The position numbers were made by a program, and so were the translations under genes. Below, in pieces: positions 26,964 to 36,309 of a stretch of 64,000 nt of DNA; within the stretch, counting starts at the first letter, position 1; the number at the start of each line of letters is the position of its first letter. Below the pieces are notes generated by a model. It worked only from the letters and a program-made list of their open reading frames with translations, was not told the DNA's origin and did no database searches. The stretch comes from Marinobacter sp. EhC06 (GTDB lineage: Bacteria; Pseudomonadota; Gammaproteobacteria; Pseudomonadales; Oleiphilaceae). Where the stretch lies: contig NZ_LXYO01000023.1 in NCBI RefSeq assembly GCF_001650915.1, positions 620,001 through 684,000 on the forward strand, written 5' to 3'.

Positions 26964-27902
26964 GTGCTGTCACGTGTAGCGGAACGACTGTACTGGATGG
27001 CCAGATACCTTGAGCGGGCCGAGAACAACGCCCGGATGATCATGGCCTTCAATTCCCTGGCGCTGGACATGCCCCGGGAAACCCAGCTGTCCTGGAAGGG
27101 ACTGGTGGCGGTTACCGGCATGGGCGCGTTGTTTGATCAGCACCATCAGAAGGCCGATGAACGCAACTGCGTGAAGTTTCTGATGGCGGATGGTTACAAC
27201 CCGAGTTCCATAGCCTCCTGTATCAAGGCCGCCCGGGAGAATGTCCGTACCACCCGGGACCAGATCCCCACCGACGCCTGGGAGGTGATCAACGAGCTGT
27301 ACCGGTACATTCTGGAGCACATAGACCAGGGGATCGGTAAACGGGCGAGATACGAATTTCTGAACGAGATTGTGGGTCGCTGCCAGATGCTCAATGGCTT
27401 GCTGGCCGGATGTATGAGTCACGATACGGGGTACGACTTTATCCGGGTTGGACGAAACCTTGAGCGGGCGGACATGGCCACGCGGCAGATTGAAGTCGGC
27501 GCTCTGCAGTTCCTGGATGGCTGGGATGGCACCGAAACCTATGGCGGGCTGTTGTGGACCAGCGTGCTGCGTTATCAGAGTGCTTTCCAGATGTACCGTC
27601 ATAACGTGCGGCGTAAGGTCAGCGGGCCTCTGGTCATTCGCTTCCTGCTACAGAACGAGCCGTTCCCGCGGTCGGTACTGCACAGCCTCAGCGAAGTGGC
27701 CGGTGCCCTGGGCCGTCTGCCAAGGAACGAGATTCCGTTACGCACGGCATTGCAGGCAGTACGTCATACCCGGGAGGGCGACGTGGATGCACTGATCCGC
27801 AAGGAAGACGTGATCCTGTTCCTGGAAAACCTGCAATTGGAGATCGGTGAGCTTCACGACGACATTGCAGAGACCTGGTTTCCTGTCTACGAGACAGCCT
27901 GA
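26964..27902 (+). CDS. Alpha-E domain protein (DUF403)
   Basis: A 312-residue all-helical protein of unknown activity that always travels with COG2308 ATP-grasps. I start it at GTG 26964 because this gives the conserved opening LSRVAERLYWMARYLERAEN and has GAGGAGA seven bases upstream; a frame from 26922 exists but overlaps the ATP-grasp gene. Repeated E-R-A/D-type helices (RNLERADMATRQIEVGA, LENLQLEIGELHDDIAETW) are characteristic. The family is thought to assist or complement the ligase, possibly as a second active site or a docking unit. That is inference from co-occurrence. Confidence 0.92.
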   Translation: MLSRVAERLYWMARYLERAENNARMIMAFNSLALDMPRETQLSWKGLVAVTGMGALFDQHHQKADERNCVKFLMADGYNPSSIASCIKAARENVRTTRDQIPTDAWEVINELYRYILEHIDQGIGKRARYEFLNEIVGRCQMLNGLLAGCMSHDTGYDFIRVGRNLERADMATRQIEVGALQFLDGWDGTETYGGLLWTSVLRYQSAFQMYRHNVRRKVSGPLVIRFLLQNEPFPRSVLHSLSEVAGALGRLPRNEIPLRTALQAVRHTREGDVDALIRKEDVILFLENLQLEIGELHDDIAETWFPVYETA

Positions 27903-27937
27903 AACTCCCAATTCTATTCGCCCGCGAGATAGGTTCC

Positions 27938-30900
27938 ATGTCGATTCATGTTGCCCTGAGCCATACCACCCACTATCGCTATGAGCGCCCGATCACCCTG
28001 GGGCCCCAGATCGTTCGTCTGCGTCCCTGTCCGCACGCGCGAACCCGGATTCTGAGCTATTCACTGAAGGTTGAGCCCGACGGTTACTTCCTGAACTGGC
28101 AACAGGACCCGCAGGCCAATTATCTGGCCCGTCTGGTGTTCCCGGAAAAAACGGGCGAGCTGAAGATCACGGTGGATCTGGTTGCCGAGATGGCCGTGAT
28201 CAACCCGTTCGATTTCTTCCTGGAACCCCGGGCGGAGACCATTCCCTTCGACTACGAGGAATGGCAGACCGCAGAGCTTGCACCCTATTTGCAGAAACTG
28301 CCGGAGACGCCGGAGTTCCGGAAATGGGTGGCCTCTATCGACCGCACGGAAACCCCCAGTGTGGATTTCCTGGTGGGTGTGAACCAGCGTGTTGCCGATC
28401 GAATCGACTACCTGATCCGGATGGAGCCGGGTGTACAGACCCCGGAAGAAACCCTGAAAAAAGGCTCCGGCTCCTGTCGGGATTCCACATGGTTGCTGGT
28501 TCAGACGCTCCGTCACCTGGGCTTGGCGGCGCGGTTCGTCTCCGGTTACCTGATTCAGCTCAAAGCGGACCAGAAAGCTTTGGACGGCCCGTCTGGCGCT
28601 GAGGAAGACTTCACCGATCTGCACGCCTGGTGCGAGGTCTTCCTGCCCGGCGCGGGTTGGATCGGTTTGGATCCGACCTCCGGTCTGTTTGCTGGGGAAG
28701 GGCACATTCCGCTGGCTTGCAGCCCCGATCCGTCCTCCGCGGCCCCGATTACCGGCATGGTGGAGGAGTCCGGAGTCGAGTTCGAGCACCAGATGAGCGT
28801 CCAGCGTATCTGGGAAGCACCTAGGGTGACCAAACCCTACACCGAGGACCAGTGGCAACGCATCGTCGGGCTGGGTCATGACGTGGACCAGCGTTTGACG
28901 GAGCTGGATGTGCGCCTGACCCAGGGCGGCGAACCCACGTTCGTGGCGAATCATGACCGCGACGAGCCTGAGTGGAACACCGAGGCCATGGGCCCCACCA
29001 AGCGCAAGAAAGCCATTGAGCTCTATCACCGGATGCGGGACCGGTATGGTGCTGGCGGGCTGGTGCACTTCGGCCAGGGCAAGTGGTATCCGGGAGAGCC
29101 GCTGCCCCGCTGGTCCCTGAACTGTTTCTGGCGCAAGGATGGCGAGCCGATCTGGCACGATGAGCGTTGGCTGGCGGATGAACGTACGGCGGGCAAGGCA
29201 ACTCCGGAAGCGGCCCACCGGTTTCTGCAGGGATTGGCGACACAGTTGGGCGTTGATGAAGAACAGCTGTTCCCGGCATTTGAGGATGCCTTCTATTACC
29301 TGTGGCGGGAACGCCGGCTGCCGGTCAACGTCGATCCTTTTGATGCCAAACTCGAGAATGCCCTGGAGCGCAAGCAGCTCCAGCAGATTTTCAGCCGGGG
29401 TCTGGATGAGCCCGTTGGCTACGTGCTCCCTCTGCGCATCTCCGAAAAGGAACAGGCCTGGGAGACGGGCCCCTGGTTCCTGCGCAGCGAGCGCTGTTAC
29501 CTGATTCCGGGCGGTTCTCCCATGGGCCACCGTCTGCCCCTGGATAGCCAGCCCTGGGTGGAAGAAGCCGATTACCCCTGGATACACGAGCAGGACCCCT
29601 TTGCGCCCCGTGGCCCTTTGCCCGCCAGCGAGGAGATCCGGCAATGGAACAGCCGGGGACAGACCGGGCAGGCATCGCCGGAACTGGAGCCGCCGAAAAA
29701 AGGAAAGTCGGCACCGGAGATTGTCCGAACGGCCCTGTGCGTGGAGCCCCGGGATGGCATTCTCCGTGTTTTCATGCCGCCGCTGGAGGAGCTTGAGCCC
29801 TATTTGGCATTGGTGTCAGCCATCGAGAAAACCGCCGCCGAGCTCAAGCAACCGGTATTGCTGGAGGGCTACGAGCCACCCTCGGACCCCCGGATCACCC
29901 ATTTCCGGATCACCCCGGACCCGGGTGTCATTGAAGTGAATGTGCAGCCGGTCCGGACCTGGGACGAAATGGTGGAGCAGACCGAATCCCTGTACGCCGA
30001 CGCCTACGAGTGCCGGCTGACCTCCGAGAAGTTCATGATGGACGGTCGCCATACCGGCACCGGTGGTGGCAACCATTTCGTCCTGGGCGCCCAGAAGGCA
30101 GAGGATTCGCCCTTCCTGCGACGTCCGGACCTATTACGCAGCCTGATCAGTTACTGGCATAACCACCCCAGCCTGTCCTACCTGTTCTCCGGCCTGTTTA
30201 TCGGTCCCAGCTCCCAGGCGCCGAGAATCGACGAAGCCCGCAACGATCACGTGTTCGAAATGGAACTGGCATTCAGGGAGATGGAGCGGCTGTGCCCGGT
30301 GGGCAAGAAAGTCGCGCCCTGGGTGGTGGACCGGCTGCTCCGGGACCTGCTCACGGATGTGACCGGCAATACCCATCGGGCGGAATTCTGTATCGACAAG
30401 CTCTATTCCCCGGACGGCCCCGGTGGGCGCCACGGGTTGCTGGAATTGCGGGCCTTCGAGATGCCGCCCCATGCCCGGATGAGCCTGACCCAGCAACTGC
30501 TGTTGCGGGCGCTGGTGGCCAGATTCTGGGAGCAACCCTACAAGCCTTCCGGACTGGTTCGCTGGGGCACAGAACTGCACGATCGTTTCCTGCTGCCGCA
30601 CTATGTCTGGCAGGATTTCGAGGACGTCATCGACGACATGAAAGCGCAGGGCTACCCGCTTGAGAGCGAATGGTTCGCGCCCCATTTCGAATTCCGGTTC
30701 CCCCGGATCGGCGACTACAAGGTCAAGGGCATTACCCTTGAACTGCGCTCGGCTCTGGAGCCCTGGCATGTCACGGGCGAGCATGGCGCTATTGGCGGCA
30801 CGGCCCGGTACGTAGACTCCTCGTTGGAGCGCTTGCAGGTGAAGGTTCGTGGCGCTGCGCCGGATCGTTATCAGATCACCTGCAATCAGGTGCCATTGCC

Positions 30901-31240
30901 GCTGCAGGCCACCGGCATGGTGGGAGAATTCGTTGCGGGTGTGCGCTACCGGGCCTGGCAGCCGTCCCAGTGCATGCATCCAACCATTGGTGTGGATGGC
31001 CCGCTGGTGTTCGATATCGTGGATACCTGGAACGAACGCAGCCTCGGGGGTTGCGAGTACCACGTAACCCACCCCGGTGGCCGGAATTTCGAGACTCTGC
31101 CGGTGAATTCGTTCGAGGCCGAAGGCCGGCGTATGGCGCGTTTCTTCCGGATGGGTCACAGCTCAGGACAACAACCCCTGCGGCCGGTTCCGGAGCATCG
31201 GGAGTTTCCGTTTACCCTGGATCTGCGATATCACAAATAA
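27938..31240 (+). CDS. Large transglutaminase-like protein with DUF2126 domain
   Basis: An 1100-residue protein. Residues 1-290 form a transglutaminase-like domain with a beta N-terminal region (MSIHVALSHTTHYRYERPI) and a triad at C180 (GSCRDSTWLLVQTLRHLGLA), H229 (DLHAWCEVF) and D245 (GLDPTSG). The remaining ~800 residues are DUF2126, with RLTQGGEPTFV, GGGNHFVLG and LRAFEMPPHARMSLTQQLL. Parts of this are reminiscent of glutamate-cysteine-ligase/amidoligase-like catalytic folds. It lies 35 bases after the alpha-E gene. Hydrolysis or transfer of a gamma-glutamyl or isopeptide-like bond is a reasonable guess for the first domain. Confidence 0.92.
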   Translation: MSIHVALSHTTHYRYERPITLGPQIVRLRPCPHARTRILSYSLKVEPDGYFLNWQQDPQANYLARLVFPEKTGELKITVDLVAEMAVINPFDFFLEPRAETIPFDYEEWQTAELAPYLQKLPETPEFRKWVASIDRTETPSVDFLVGVNQRVADRIDYLIRMEPGVQTPEETLKKGSGSCRDSTWLLVQTLRHLGLAARFVSGYLIQLKADQKALDGPSGAEEDFTDLHAWCEVFLPGAGWIGLDPTSGLFAGEGHIPLACSPDPSSAAPITGMVEESGVEFEHQMSVQRIWEAPRVTKPYTEDQWQRIVGLGHDVDQRLTELDVRLTQGGEPTFVANHDRDEPEWNTEAMGPTKRKKAIELYHRMRDRYGAGGLVHFGQGKWYPGEPLPRWSLNCFWRKDGEPIWHDERWLADERTAGKATPEAAHRFLQGLATQLGVDEEQLFPAFEDAFYYLWRERRLPVNVDPFDAKLENALERKQLQQIFSRGLDEPVGYVLPLRISEKEQAWETGPWFLRSERCYLIPGGSPMGHRLPLDSQPWVEEADYPWIHEQDPFAPRGPLPASEEIRQWNSRGQTGQASPELEPPKKGKSAPEIVRTALCVEPRDGILRVFMPPLEELEPYLALVSAIEKTAAELKQPVLLEGYEPPSDPRITHFRITPDPGVIEVNVQPVRTWDEMVEQTESLYADAYECRLTSEKFMMDGRHTGTGGGNHFVLGAQKAEDSPFLRRPDLLRSLISYWHNHPSLSYLFSGLFIGPSSQAPRIDEARNDHVFEMELAFREMERLCPVGKKVAPWVVDRLLRDLLTDVTGNTHRAEFCIDKLYSPDGPGGRHGLLELRAFEMPPHARMSLTQQLLLRALVARFWEQPYKPSGLVRWGTELHDRFLLPHYVWQDFEDVIDDMKAQGYPLESEWFAPHFEFRFPRIGDYKVKGITLELRSALEPWHVTGEHGAIGGTARYVDSSLERLQVKVRGAAPDRYQITCNQVPLPLQATGMVGEFVAGVRYRAWQPSQCMHPTIGVDGPLVFDIVDTWNERSLGGCEYHVTHPGGRNFETLPVNSFEAEGRRMARFFRMGHSSGQQPLRPVPEHREFPFTLDLRYHK

Positions 31241-31329
31241 GATGCCTGGACGTGTGGTTTGATGCTGGCTCCGGAGAGCAGAAAGCGGCTATGCTTCCAG
31301 CTCACTGACTAACGGAGCCTGTATTCAAG

Positions 31330-33834
31330 GTGGCGAAGCAGCACGCAGTAACTGACATCCTCCGCCAGTACCACCCGGTGCCGGATCGGTTCGATGAGCT
31401 TGGCTCCATGGGCTCCGGACCGAAGTCCCACTGGCGGCCATTGCTGCAGCAGCTCAACCTTGAGTCAGTCGACAGCCTCAATATCAGGGCCCAGGCTGTT
31501 TCCAATGCCATTGCCGAAGACGGCGTAACCTACAACGTCTACGAGGACCCTCGTGGAGATTCCCGGCCCTGGGAAGTGGATCTGCTTCCCCTGATCCTGG
31601 GCGCCGATGAGTGGCAGTGGCTATCGAAAGCGGTCGCCCAGCGTGCAGAACTTCTGGACAGCGTTCTGGCCGATCTGTACGGCGAGCAGTCGCTGTTAAA
31701 AGAAGGCCTCATGCCCCCCGCCCTGGTTTATGGTCAGGCGGGTTTCCAGTGGCCTTGTCAGGGGATTGAGCCAGCCGATGGCCGGTTCCTGCACCTGTAT
31801 GCCGTGGATCTGGCGCGTGCGCCGGACGGCGGCTGGTGGGTGATGGCGGACAGAACCCAGGCGCCTTCCGGCGCGGGCTATGCACTGCAGAACCGGCTGG
31901 TGATTTCCCGGGCCTTCCCGGCGCCATTCCACAACCTGCCGGTGACCAACCTTTCGGAATTCTTCCAGGGTTTCCAGAACAGCCTGGCGGGCATGTCGCC
32001 AGCGGGAACCGAGTCGCCGCTGTGTGTGCTTCTGACCCCCGGCCGTTTCAACGAAACCTATTTCGAGCATGTGTTCCTTGCCCGCTACCTGGGCTTGCCC
32101 CTGGTTGAAGGCCAGGACCTGACCGTGCGTGATGACACGGTGTACCTGAAAACGCTCCAGGGGCTGCGGCGGGTACACGCCATTTATCGCCGGCTGGATG
32201 ATGGCTTCTGTGATCCGCTGGAGCTTCGCGCCGATTCCGTGCTTGGCATTCCCGGGCTGCTGGGGGCGGTGCGGGCAGGCAAGGTGCTGATGGCCAATGC
32301 CCTGGGTTCCGGGGTTCTTGAAAGTGCGGCGCTATTCGGCTTTTTGCCGGAGATTTCCAAGAAGTTGCTGGGCTCACCTCTGGCCATGCCGTCAGTGGCG
32401 TCCTGGTGGTGTGGCGAGAAACCGGCCCTGGACTATGTCATCGAGCACCTGGACGAGCTGGTGATCAAGCCGGCGTTCGCGAGCATGCGAATGGAGCCGG
32501 TGTTCGGTTATCAGGTGAGGGGCGCAGAGCGGGACGCCCTGATTAAGAAGATGCATGCCCACCCCCATGCCTTTGTCGGGCAGGAGCTGGTGCACCTTTC
32601 CCAGGCGCCAGTCTGGAAGGGCGAGCGGGACCAGCCGTTGGCAACCCGGTCCATCGGCCTGCGGCTGTTCGCTGCGGCCACGCCCTCCGGCTGGCGGGTT
32701 ATGCCCGGCGGGCTGACCCGGGTAGCCATGGACGAGGGCGTGGAGGTTATCTCCATGCAACGGGGTGGCTTGTCGAAGGATACCTGGGTGCAGGCCCGCT
32801 ATACGGCTCCCTCCAAATCCCTGATCAAGAAACGGCTGCAGGTATCTGACCTGCTCGACGGCGAGCGGGACACGCCCTCCCGGGTGGGGGAAAACCTGTT
32901 CTGGATGGGTCGGCACTCGGAGCGGGCCGAGGCGACTGCCCGGTTATTGCGGGCGGCGTTCAACCGCCTGTCGGGCCACGATCAGGCCAGTGAGGAAGCC
33001 CTGCTCGGGCTGCAGCAGGCAGCCGAGCAGTTCGGAACGCTTCCGGAACCGGAAGAAGATGCGGTGCCGGAGCCGCTTCCCGGAATGTTGCTCAGGGCGG
33101 TCAGCGATCTCAAGTTTCCGGGCTCGATCGCGTCCATCCTTCAGGCCCTGTTGTTCAATGCCAGTCAGGTCCGGGACCGGCTGTCCTCCGACAACTGGCA
33201 CACGCTCAATCGGGTGGGCAAGCCTCTGAGCCCGGCGCCAACCACGCCGGACCAGTCAATCCGGGCGCTGAATCTGGTGTTGCTGGACTGCATCTCACTG
33301 GCAGGCTTTGCCATGGATGACATCACCCGGGACGCCAGCTGGGTTTTCCTGGTCATCGGTCGGCGTCTGGAGCGCCTTGCCAATCTCTGTACCCTGATCT
33401 GCGTGCCACTGTTCAGTGACCGCTTCAGCCGCCACGCCATGCTTGAGTGGCTGCTGGAGGTGGCGAACTCGGAAGTGACCTACCGCACCCGATACCGCCG
33501 GACACCGGAACTTCTGGGCGTAGTCCATACCCTTGTGATCGACGCGAGCAACCCCCATTCGGTGATGTTCCAGCTGCGGCAGCTGCAGAAGGATCTGCCG
33601 GAGATGGGCCGGAAAACCGGTCAACTGTTTCCCCCGGACCTGAACGAATCGCTGCAGCGGCTTCAGGCGCTTGATCTGCATCCGTTTGAGCGCAAGCGCC
33701 CGGACAAAGCCTGTGAGGCCCTGGCGGAGCTGTTGTGCGACATCCGTTCCGAGGTCTATCGTGTATCGGATGAAATCCAGCGGCAGTGTTTCATTCACAC
33801 CCGGTATTCCGACCGGCCTATGACACCGGATTGA
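31330..33834 (+). CDS. Fused ATP-grasp and alpha-E protein
   Basis: An 834-residue fusion. Residues ~1-490 are a circularly permuted ATP-grasp (DLLPLILGADEWQWLSKA, DRTQAPSGAGYALQNR, ELVIKPAFASMRMEP). Residues ~510-830 are an alpha-E domain (SRVGENLFWMGRHSERAEAT, FLVIGRRLERLANLCTLI). It is thus a one-chain paralogue of the two proteins encoded at 25502-27902. The ATP-binding strand keeps the lysine, but the usual ESGGYGM loop is replaced by FASMRMEP, so nucleotide binding may be altered or lost. Start is GTG; the ATP-grasp part has clearly diverged from its paralogue. Confidence 0.92.
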   Translation: MAKQHAVTDILRQYHPVPDRFDELGSMGSGPKSHWRPLLQQLNLESVDSLNIRAQAVSNAIAEDGVTYNVYEDPRGDSRPWEVDLLPLILGADEWQWLSKAVAQRAELLDSVLADLYGEQSLLKEGLMPPALVYGQAGFQWPCQGIEPADGRFLHLYAVDLARAPDGGWWVMADRTQAPSGAGYALQNRLVISRAFPAPFHNLPVTNLSEFFQGFQNSLAGMSPAGTESPLCVLLTPGRFNETYFEHVFLARYLGLPLVEGQDLTVRDDTVYLKTLQGLRRVHAIYRRLDDGFCDPLELRADSVLGIPGLLGAVRAGKVLMANALGSGVLESAALFGFLPEISKKLLGSPLAMPSVASWWCGEKPALDYVIEHLDELVIKPAFASMRMEPVFGYQVRGAERDALIKKMHAHPHAFVGQELVHLSQAPVWKGERDQPLATRSIGLRLFAAATPSGWRVMPGGLTRVAMDEGVEVISMQRGGLSKDTWVQARYTAPSKSLIKKRLQVSDLLDGERDTPSRVGENLFWMGRHSERAEATARLLRAAFNRLSGHDQASEEALLGLQQAAEQFGTLPEPEEDAVPEPLPGMLLRAVSDLKFPGSIASILQALLFNASQVRDRLSSDNWHTLNRVGKPLSPAPTTPDQSIRALNLVLLDCISLAGFAMDDITRDASWVFLVIGRRLERLANLCTLICVPLFSDRFSRHAMLEWLLEVANSEVTYRTRYRRTPELLGVVHTLVIDASNPHSVMFQLRQLQKDLPEMGRKTGQLFPPDLNESLQRLQALDLHPFERKRPDKACEALAELLCDIRSEVYRVSDEIQRQCFIHTRYSDRPMTPD

Positions 33835-33844
33835 GGCGCCTGTC

Positions 33845-34798
33845 ATGACATTTGTCCGTTACCATGTGCGTCATGAGACCCTCTACCAGTACGATCAGGT
33901 GGTGGGGGAGTCCCACCATTTGCTGAGGCTCACGCCGCGGGCGCTGCCCTGGCAGAGGAATCTTGAGCATCATCTGGCGATCTCACCCGAACCTTCGGCA
34001 AGGCGCTCGTTTCTCGACTGCTTCGGAAACCGGATTACCAAGATTCATTTCACCGCCGACCACGAGTACCTGGGGATCATCAGCGAATTCTGGGTGGAGC
34101 TTCGTGAACGGCCAAAGCCCTCGGCAGCCGCTGCAAAAGTCCCCTGGGAAATCGTGCGCGACAGCCTGCGTTATCGCGCCGACAGGAAGTTCTCGCCGGA
34201 CCATCTTCAGGCCACGGCCTTCCGGTTTGTGTCCACCAATGTGCCCATCGATTCGCAGTACGCCGCCTATGCCCGCGAGGCGTTTCTGCCGGGGCGCCCG
34301 CTGGTGGAAGCGGCGGAGGACCTGATGCGGATGATTCATCGCGACTTCCGCTTCGATGCGACGGCAACGGAAACCTTCACCCCGGTCGAGCAGGCGTTCA
34401 AGGCCCGTCGCGGGGTCTGCCAGGATTTCTCCCACATCATGATTGCCTGCCTGCGCTCGGTGGGCCTGGCGGCCCGTTACATGAGCGGTTATATCCTCAC
34501 CCATCCGCCCGAGGGCAAGGAGCGTCTGGTCGGCGCCGATGCCACCCATGCCTGGGTGGCCATGTTCGTGCCGGATTTCGGCTGGCTGGAGCTGGACCCC
34601 ACCAATGCCCTGAGGCCGGATCTGGAACACATCACCCTCGGCTGGGGCCGGGACTTTTCCGATATCACGCCGATGCGGGGCGTGCTGCTCGGCGGTGGCG
34701 ACCATGAACCGGAGATTGCGGTCACCGTGGTGCCCGAGGAGGAGTTCGCCTCGCTGTACGCCGATGGCGAAACCTACCTGGAAGAACTCTCTCCCTGA
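33845..34798 (+). CDS. Transglutaminase family protein, small form
   Basis: A 317-residue protein starting 10 bases after the fused ligase. It has the same N-terminal beta region as the large protein (VRYHVRHETLYQYDQVV) and a complete triad: C192 (RRGVCQDFSHIMIACLR), H235 (ATHAWVAMF) and D251 (ELDPTNA). This is the Bacterial_TG (COG1305) form that usually closes ATP-grasp/alpha-E operons. No signal peptide or membrane anchor, so the system is cytoplasmic. With the preceding gene it makes a second ligase-plus-transglutaminase module. Confidence 0.93.
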   Translation: MTFVRYHVRHETLYQYDQVVGESHHLLRLTPRALPWQRNLEHHLAISPEPSARRSFLDCFGNRITKIHFTADHEYLGIISEFWVELRERPKPSAAAAKVPWEIVRDSLRYRADRKFSPDHLQATAFRFVSTNVPIDSQYAAYAREAFLPGRPLVEAAEDLMRMIHRDFRFDATATETFTPVEQAFKARRGVCQDFSHIMIACLRSVGLAARYMSGYILTHPPEGKERLVGADATHAWVAMFVPDFGWLELDPTNALRPDLEHITLGWGRDFSDITPMRGVLLGGGDHEPEIAVTVVPEEEFASLYADGETYLEELSP

Positions 34799-34913
34799 AC
34801 CGTCTGGTCGCTTTATTCCGGCTTGAGCCCCGCCATACGTTCACTTCCTTACGGCAGAAAATGTAGTAGCAAGCTATGCTTGCCCGCTTTCATTGACCGC
34901 TGGAATACCCGGA

Positions 34914-35537
34914 ATGCTCGAAACCTTTTTCTCCACTTACATCAGCAGCACCATTCGCTTTCTGTTCCTGCTGGCGCCGTTTTTCGTGGTGACCATGTTC
35001 CTGGCGCTGACCCGGGGCCTGCCCGCAAGCGAGAAGACATCGATTATCCGCCGTGCCTGCGTTTCGGCATTTTTGATGGGTGTGATTCTGTTCTTTGCCG
35101 GTCCGTTGCTGTTCAGCGCTATTGGTATCACGCTTAATTCGTTTCGAATTGGTGCTGGCTGTCTGCTGTTCCTGACCGCCATCAGCCTGGTGACCAGTGG
35201 TACCCGCAATCATGCCACCGGACTGCCCGATGAGGATCGGGATGACATTGCAGTTGTGCCATTGGCCATTCCGGTGATGATTGGCCCGGCCACCATTGGT
35301 GCGATCATGGTGTACGGTGCCGAACTCAACCGGGTATCCGAAGTGGCCGGCGGGCTCCTGGGGCTGGTATCCAGCTTGCTGATCCTGGCGGTATTGCTGC
35401 ACTTATCGGGTTACCTTGAGAAGGTGCTGGGCAAGACTGGCCTGAACATCATGTCCAAGATCAGTGGTCTGATTCTCTCCGCCATGGCCGCTGAAATCGT
35501 GCTGACGGGCATTGCAGGTTTTATCGCGTCCACCTAG
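34914..35537 (+). CDS. MarC-family integral membrane protein
   Basis: A 207-residue protein with six membrane segments of the MarC/UPF0056 family (FLFLLAPFFVVTMFLAL, IPVMIGPATIGAIMVYG, GLNIMSKISGLILSAMAAE). The last stretch, I-S-(K/R)-(I/L)-x-G-L-I-L-x-A-x-A, is characteristic. Function remains unsettled; early links to antibiotic resistance were not upheld. I choose ATG 34914; a TTG frame from 34893 exists. A short hairpin, GCAAGC-TAT-GCTTGC (34869-34883), precedes it in the 115-base gap after the ligase operon. Confidence 0.88.
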   Translation: MLETFFSTYISSTIRFLFLLAPFFVVTMFLALTRGLPASEKTSIIRRACVSAFLMGVILFFAGPLLFSAIGITLNSFRIGAGCLLFLTAISLVTSGTRNHATGLPDEDRDDIAVVPLAIPVMIGPATIGAIMVYGAELNRVSEVAGGLLGLVSSLLILAVLLHLSGYLEKVLGKTGLNIMSKISGLILSAMAAEIVLTGIAGFIAST

Positions 35538-35573
35538 AGTATTCCCCGTTCCGTTCTTGCTGCAGGGTGCCTG

Positions 35574-36158
35574 ATGTCTGCCAATACCATTGAGCACAAT
35601 CGCCAACGATACGATTTCGCGGGCGTAGAGTCGGTCTGGCTGTTTGGTTATGGCTCCCTGATCTACAAGGTCGATTTTCCCTTCCTGGAGCAGCGCCCGG
35701 CGTCGATTCGGGGCTGGGAGCGGCGGTTCTGGCAGGGATCGCACGACCACCGGGGAACCCCAGAGTCGCCGGGCCGGGTGGTCACCCTGGTCGAGAAGCC
35801 GAATGCTGTCTGCAAGGGCATGGCGTTCAGGGTGTCGCCCAATGTATTCGAACACCTGGATGTCCGGGAAAAGAACGGTTATCTGCGCCTGAGCACCACG
35901 CTTACCTTCGACGATGGCAGCCATGCCGAGGGTCTGGTTTATATTGCCACCGAAGACAACGAGGCCTTCCTGGGCCATGCGCCGGATGCCGATATTGCCC
36001 GCCAGATCGCCTCTGCCTCTGGCCCCAGCGGTCCCAATGCCGAGTATCTGCTGAGGCTGGCTGAATCGCTGCGCGCGCTTGGTGCCGATTGCCCCCACAC
36101 CTTTGCCATTGAATCCCACCTGAAGTCTGCCGTTAAAAACGACACGCAGGGACATTAG
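35574..36158 (+). CDS. ChaC-type gamma-glutamylcyclotransferase
   Basis: Converts gamma-glutamyl peptides, in characterised relatives glutathione, to 5-oxoproline. At 194 residues it has the diagnostic WLFGYGSLIYKVDFP substrate loop, RGWERRFWQGSHDHRG, and a catalytic-glutamate candidate in DVREKNGYLR, as in ChaC/GCACT proteins. AGGG precedes the ATG. It lies 36 bases after marC, in the same direction. Proximity to the ATP-grasp/transglutaminase operon, which may handle gamma-glutamyl-type bonds, is noteworthy but may be chance. Confidence 0.9.
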   Translation: MSANTIEHNRQRYDFAGVESVWLFGYGSLIYKVDFPFLEQRPASIRGWERRFWQGSHDHRGTPESPGRVVTLVEKPNAVCKGMAFRVSPNVFEHLDVREKNGYLRLSTTLTFDDGSHAEGLVYIATEDNEAFLGHAPDADIARQIASASGPSGPNAEYLLRLAESLRALGADCPHTFAIESHLKSAVKNDTQGH

Positions 36159-36243
36159 AACGTCAAGCAGACCGGGCGTTTCGTAAAGATCCTGCAAAGC
36201 CGGCTTCGGGGCGCTGACATTCTCTCCCGGTTCGATAATCTGG

Positions 36244-36292
36244 GTTCAGAGGCATCCGGCACTGGGTCCGGATGCGAGATCTGTCTCTGAAC
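36244..36292 (+). promoter_or_regulatory. Nested stem-loop in the leader of the His-rich secreted protein gene
   Basis: GTTCAGAG (36244-36251) pairs with CTCTGAAC (36285-36292), and directly inside it GCATCCGG (36252-36259) pairs with CCGGATGC (36268-36275). This gives 16 stacked base pairs with one 9-base bulge (36276-36284) and an 8-base loop. The structure ends 5 bases before the ribosome-binding site GGGAG (36298-36302) of the gene at 36310, so it could modulate translation or be a stabilising 5' cap. I do not recognise it as a known riboswitch. Confidence 0.55.
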
Positions 36293-36309
36293 AGAACGGG
36301 AGAATCATC

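Noticed and set aside
25484-27121. 545-codon open frame on the minus strand
   Set aside because: It is antisense to the ATP-grasp and alpha-E genes, whose proteins have clear family motifs. The antisense product is low-complexity, rich in His, Gly, Val and Arg, with no recognisable domain.
28061-31159. Long minus-strand open frames under the DUF2126 gene
   Set aside because: Typical GC-rich antisense frames without start signals or motifs.
34869-34883. GCAAGC-TAT-GCTTGC as terminator of the ligase operon
   Set aside because: Only six base pairs and no T-run; recorded as a small palindrome only.
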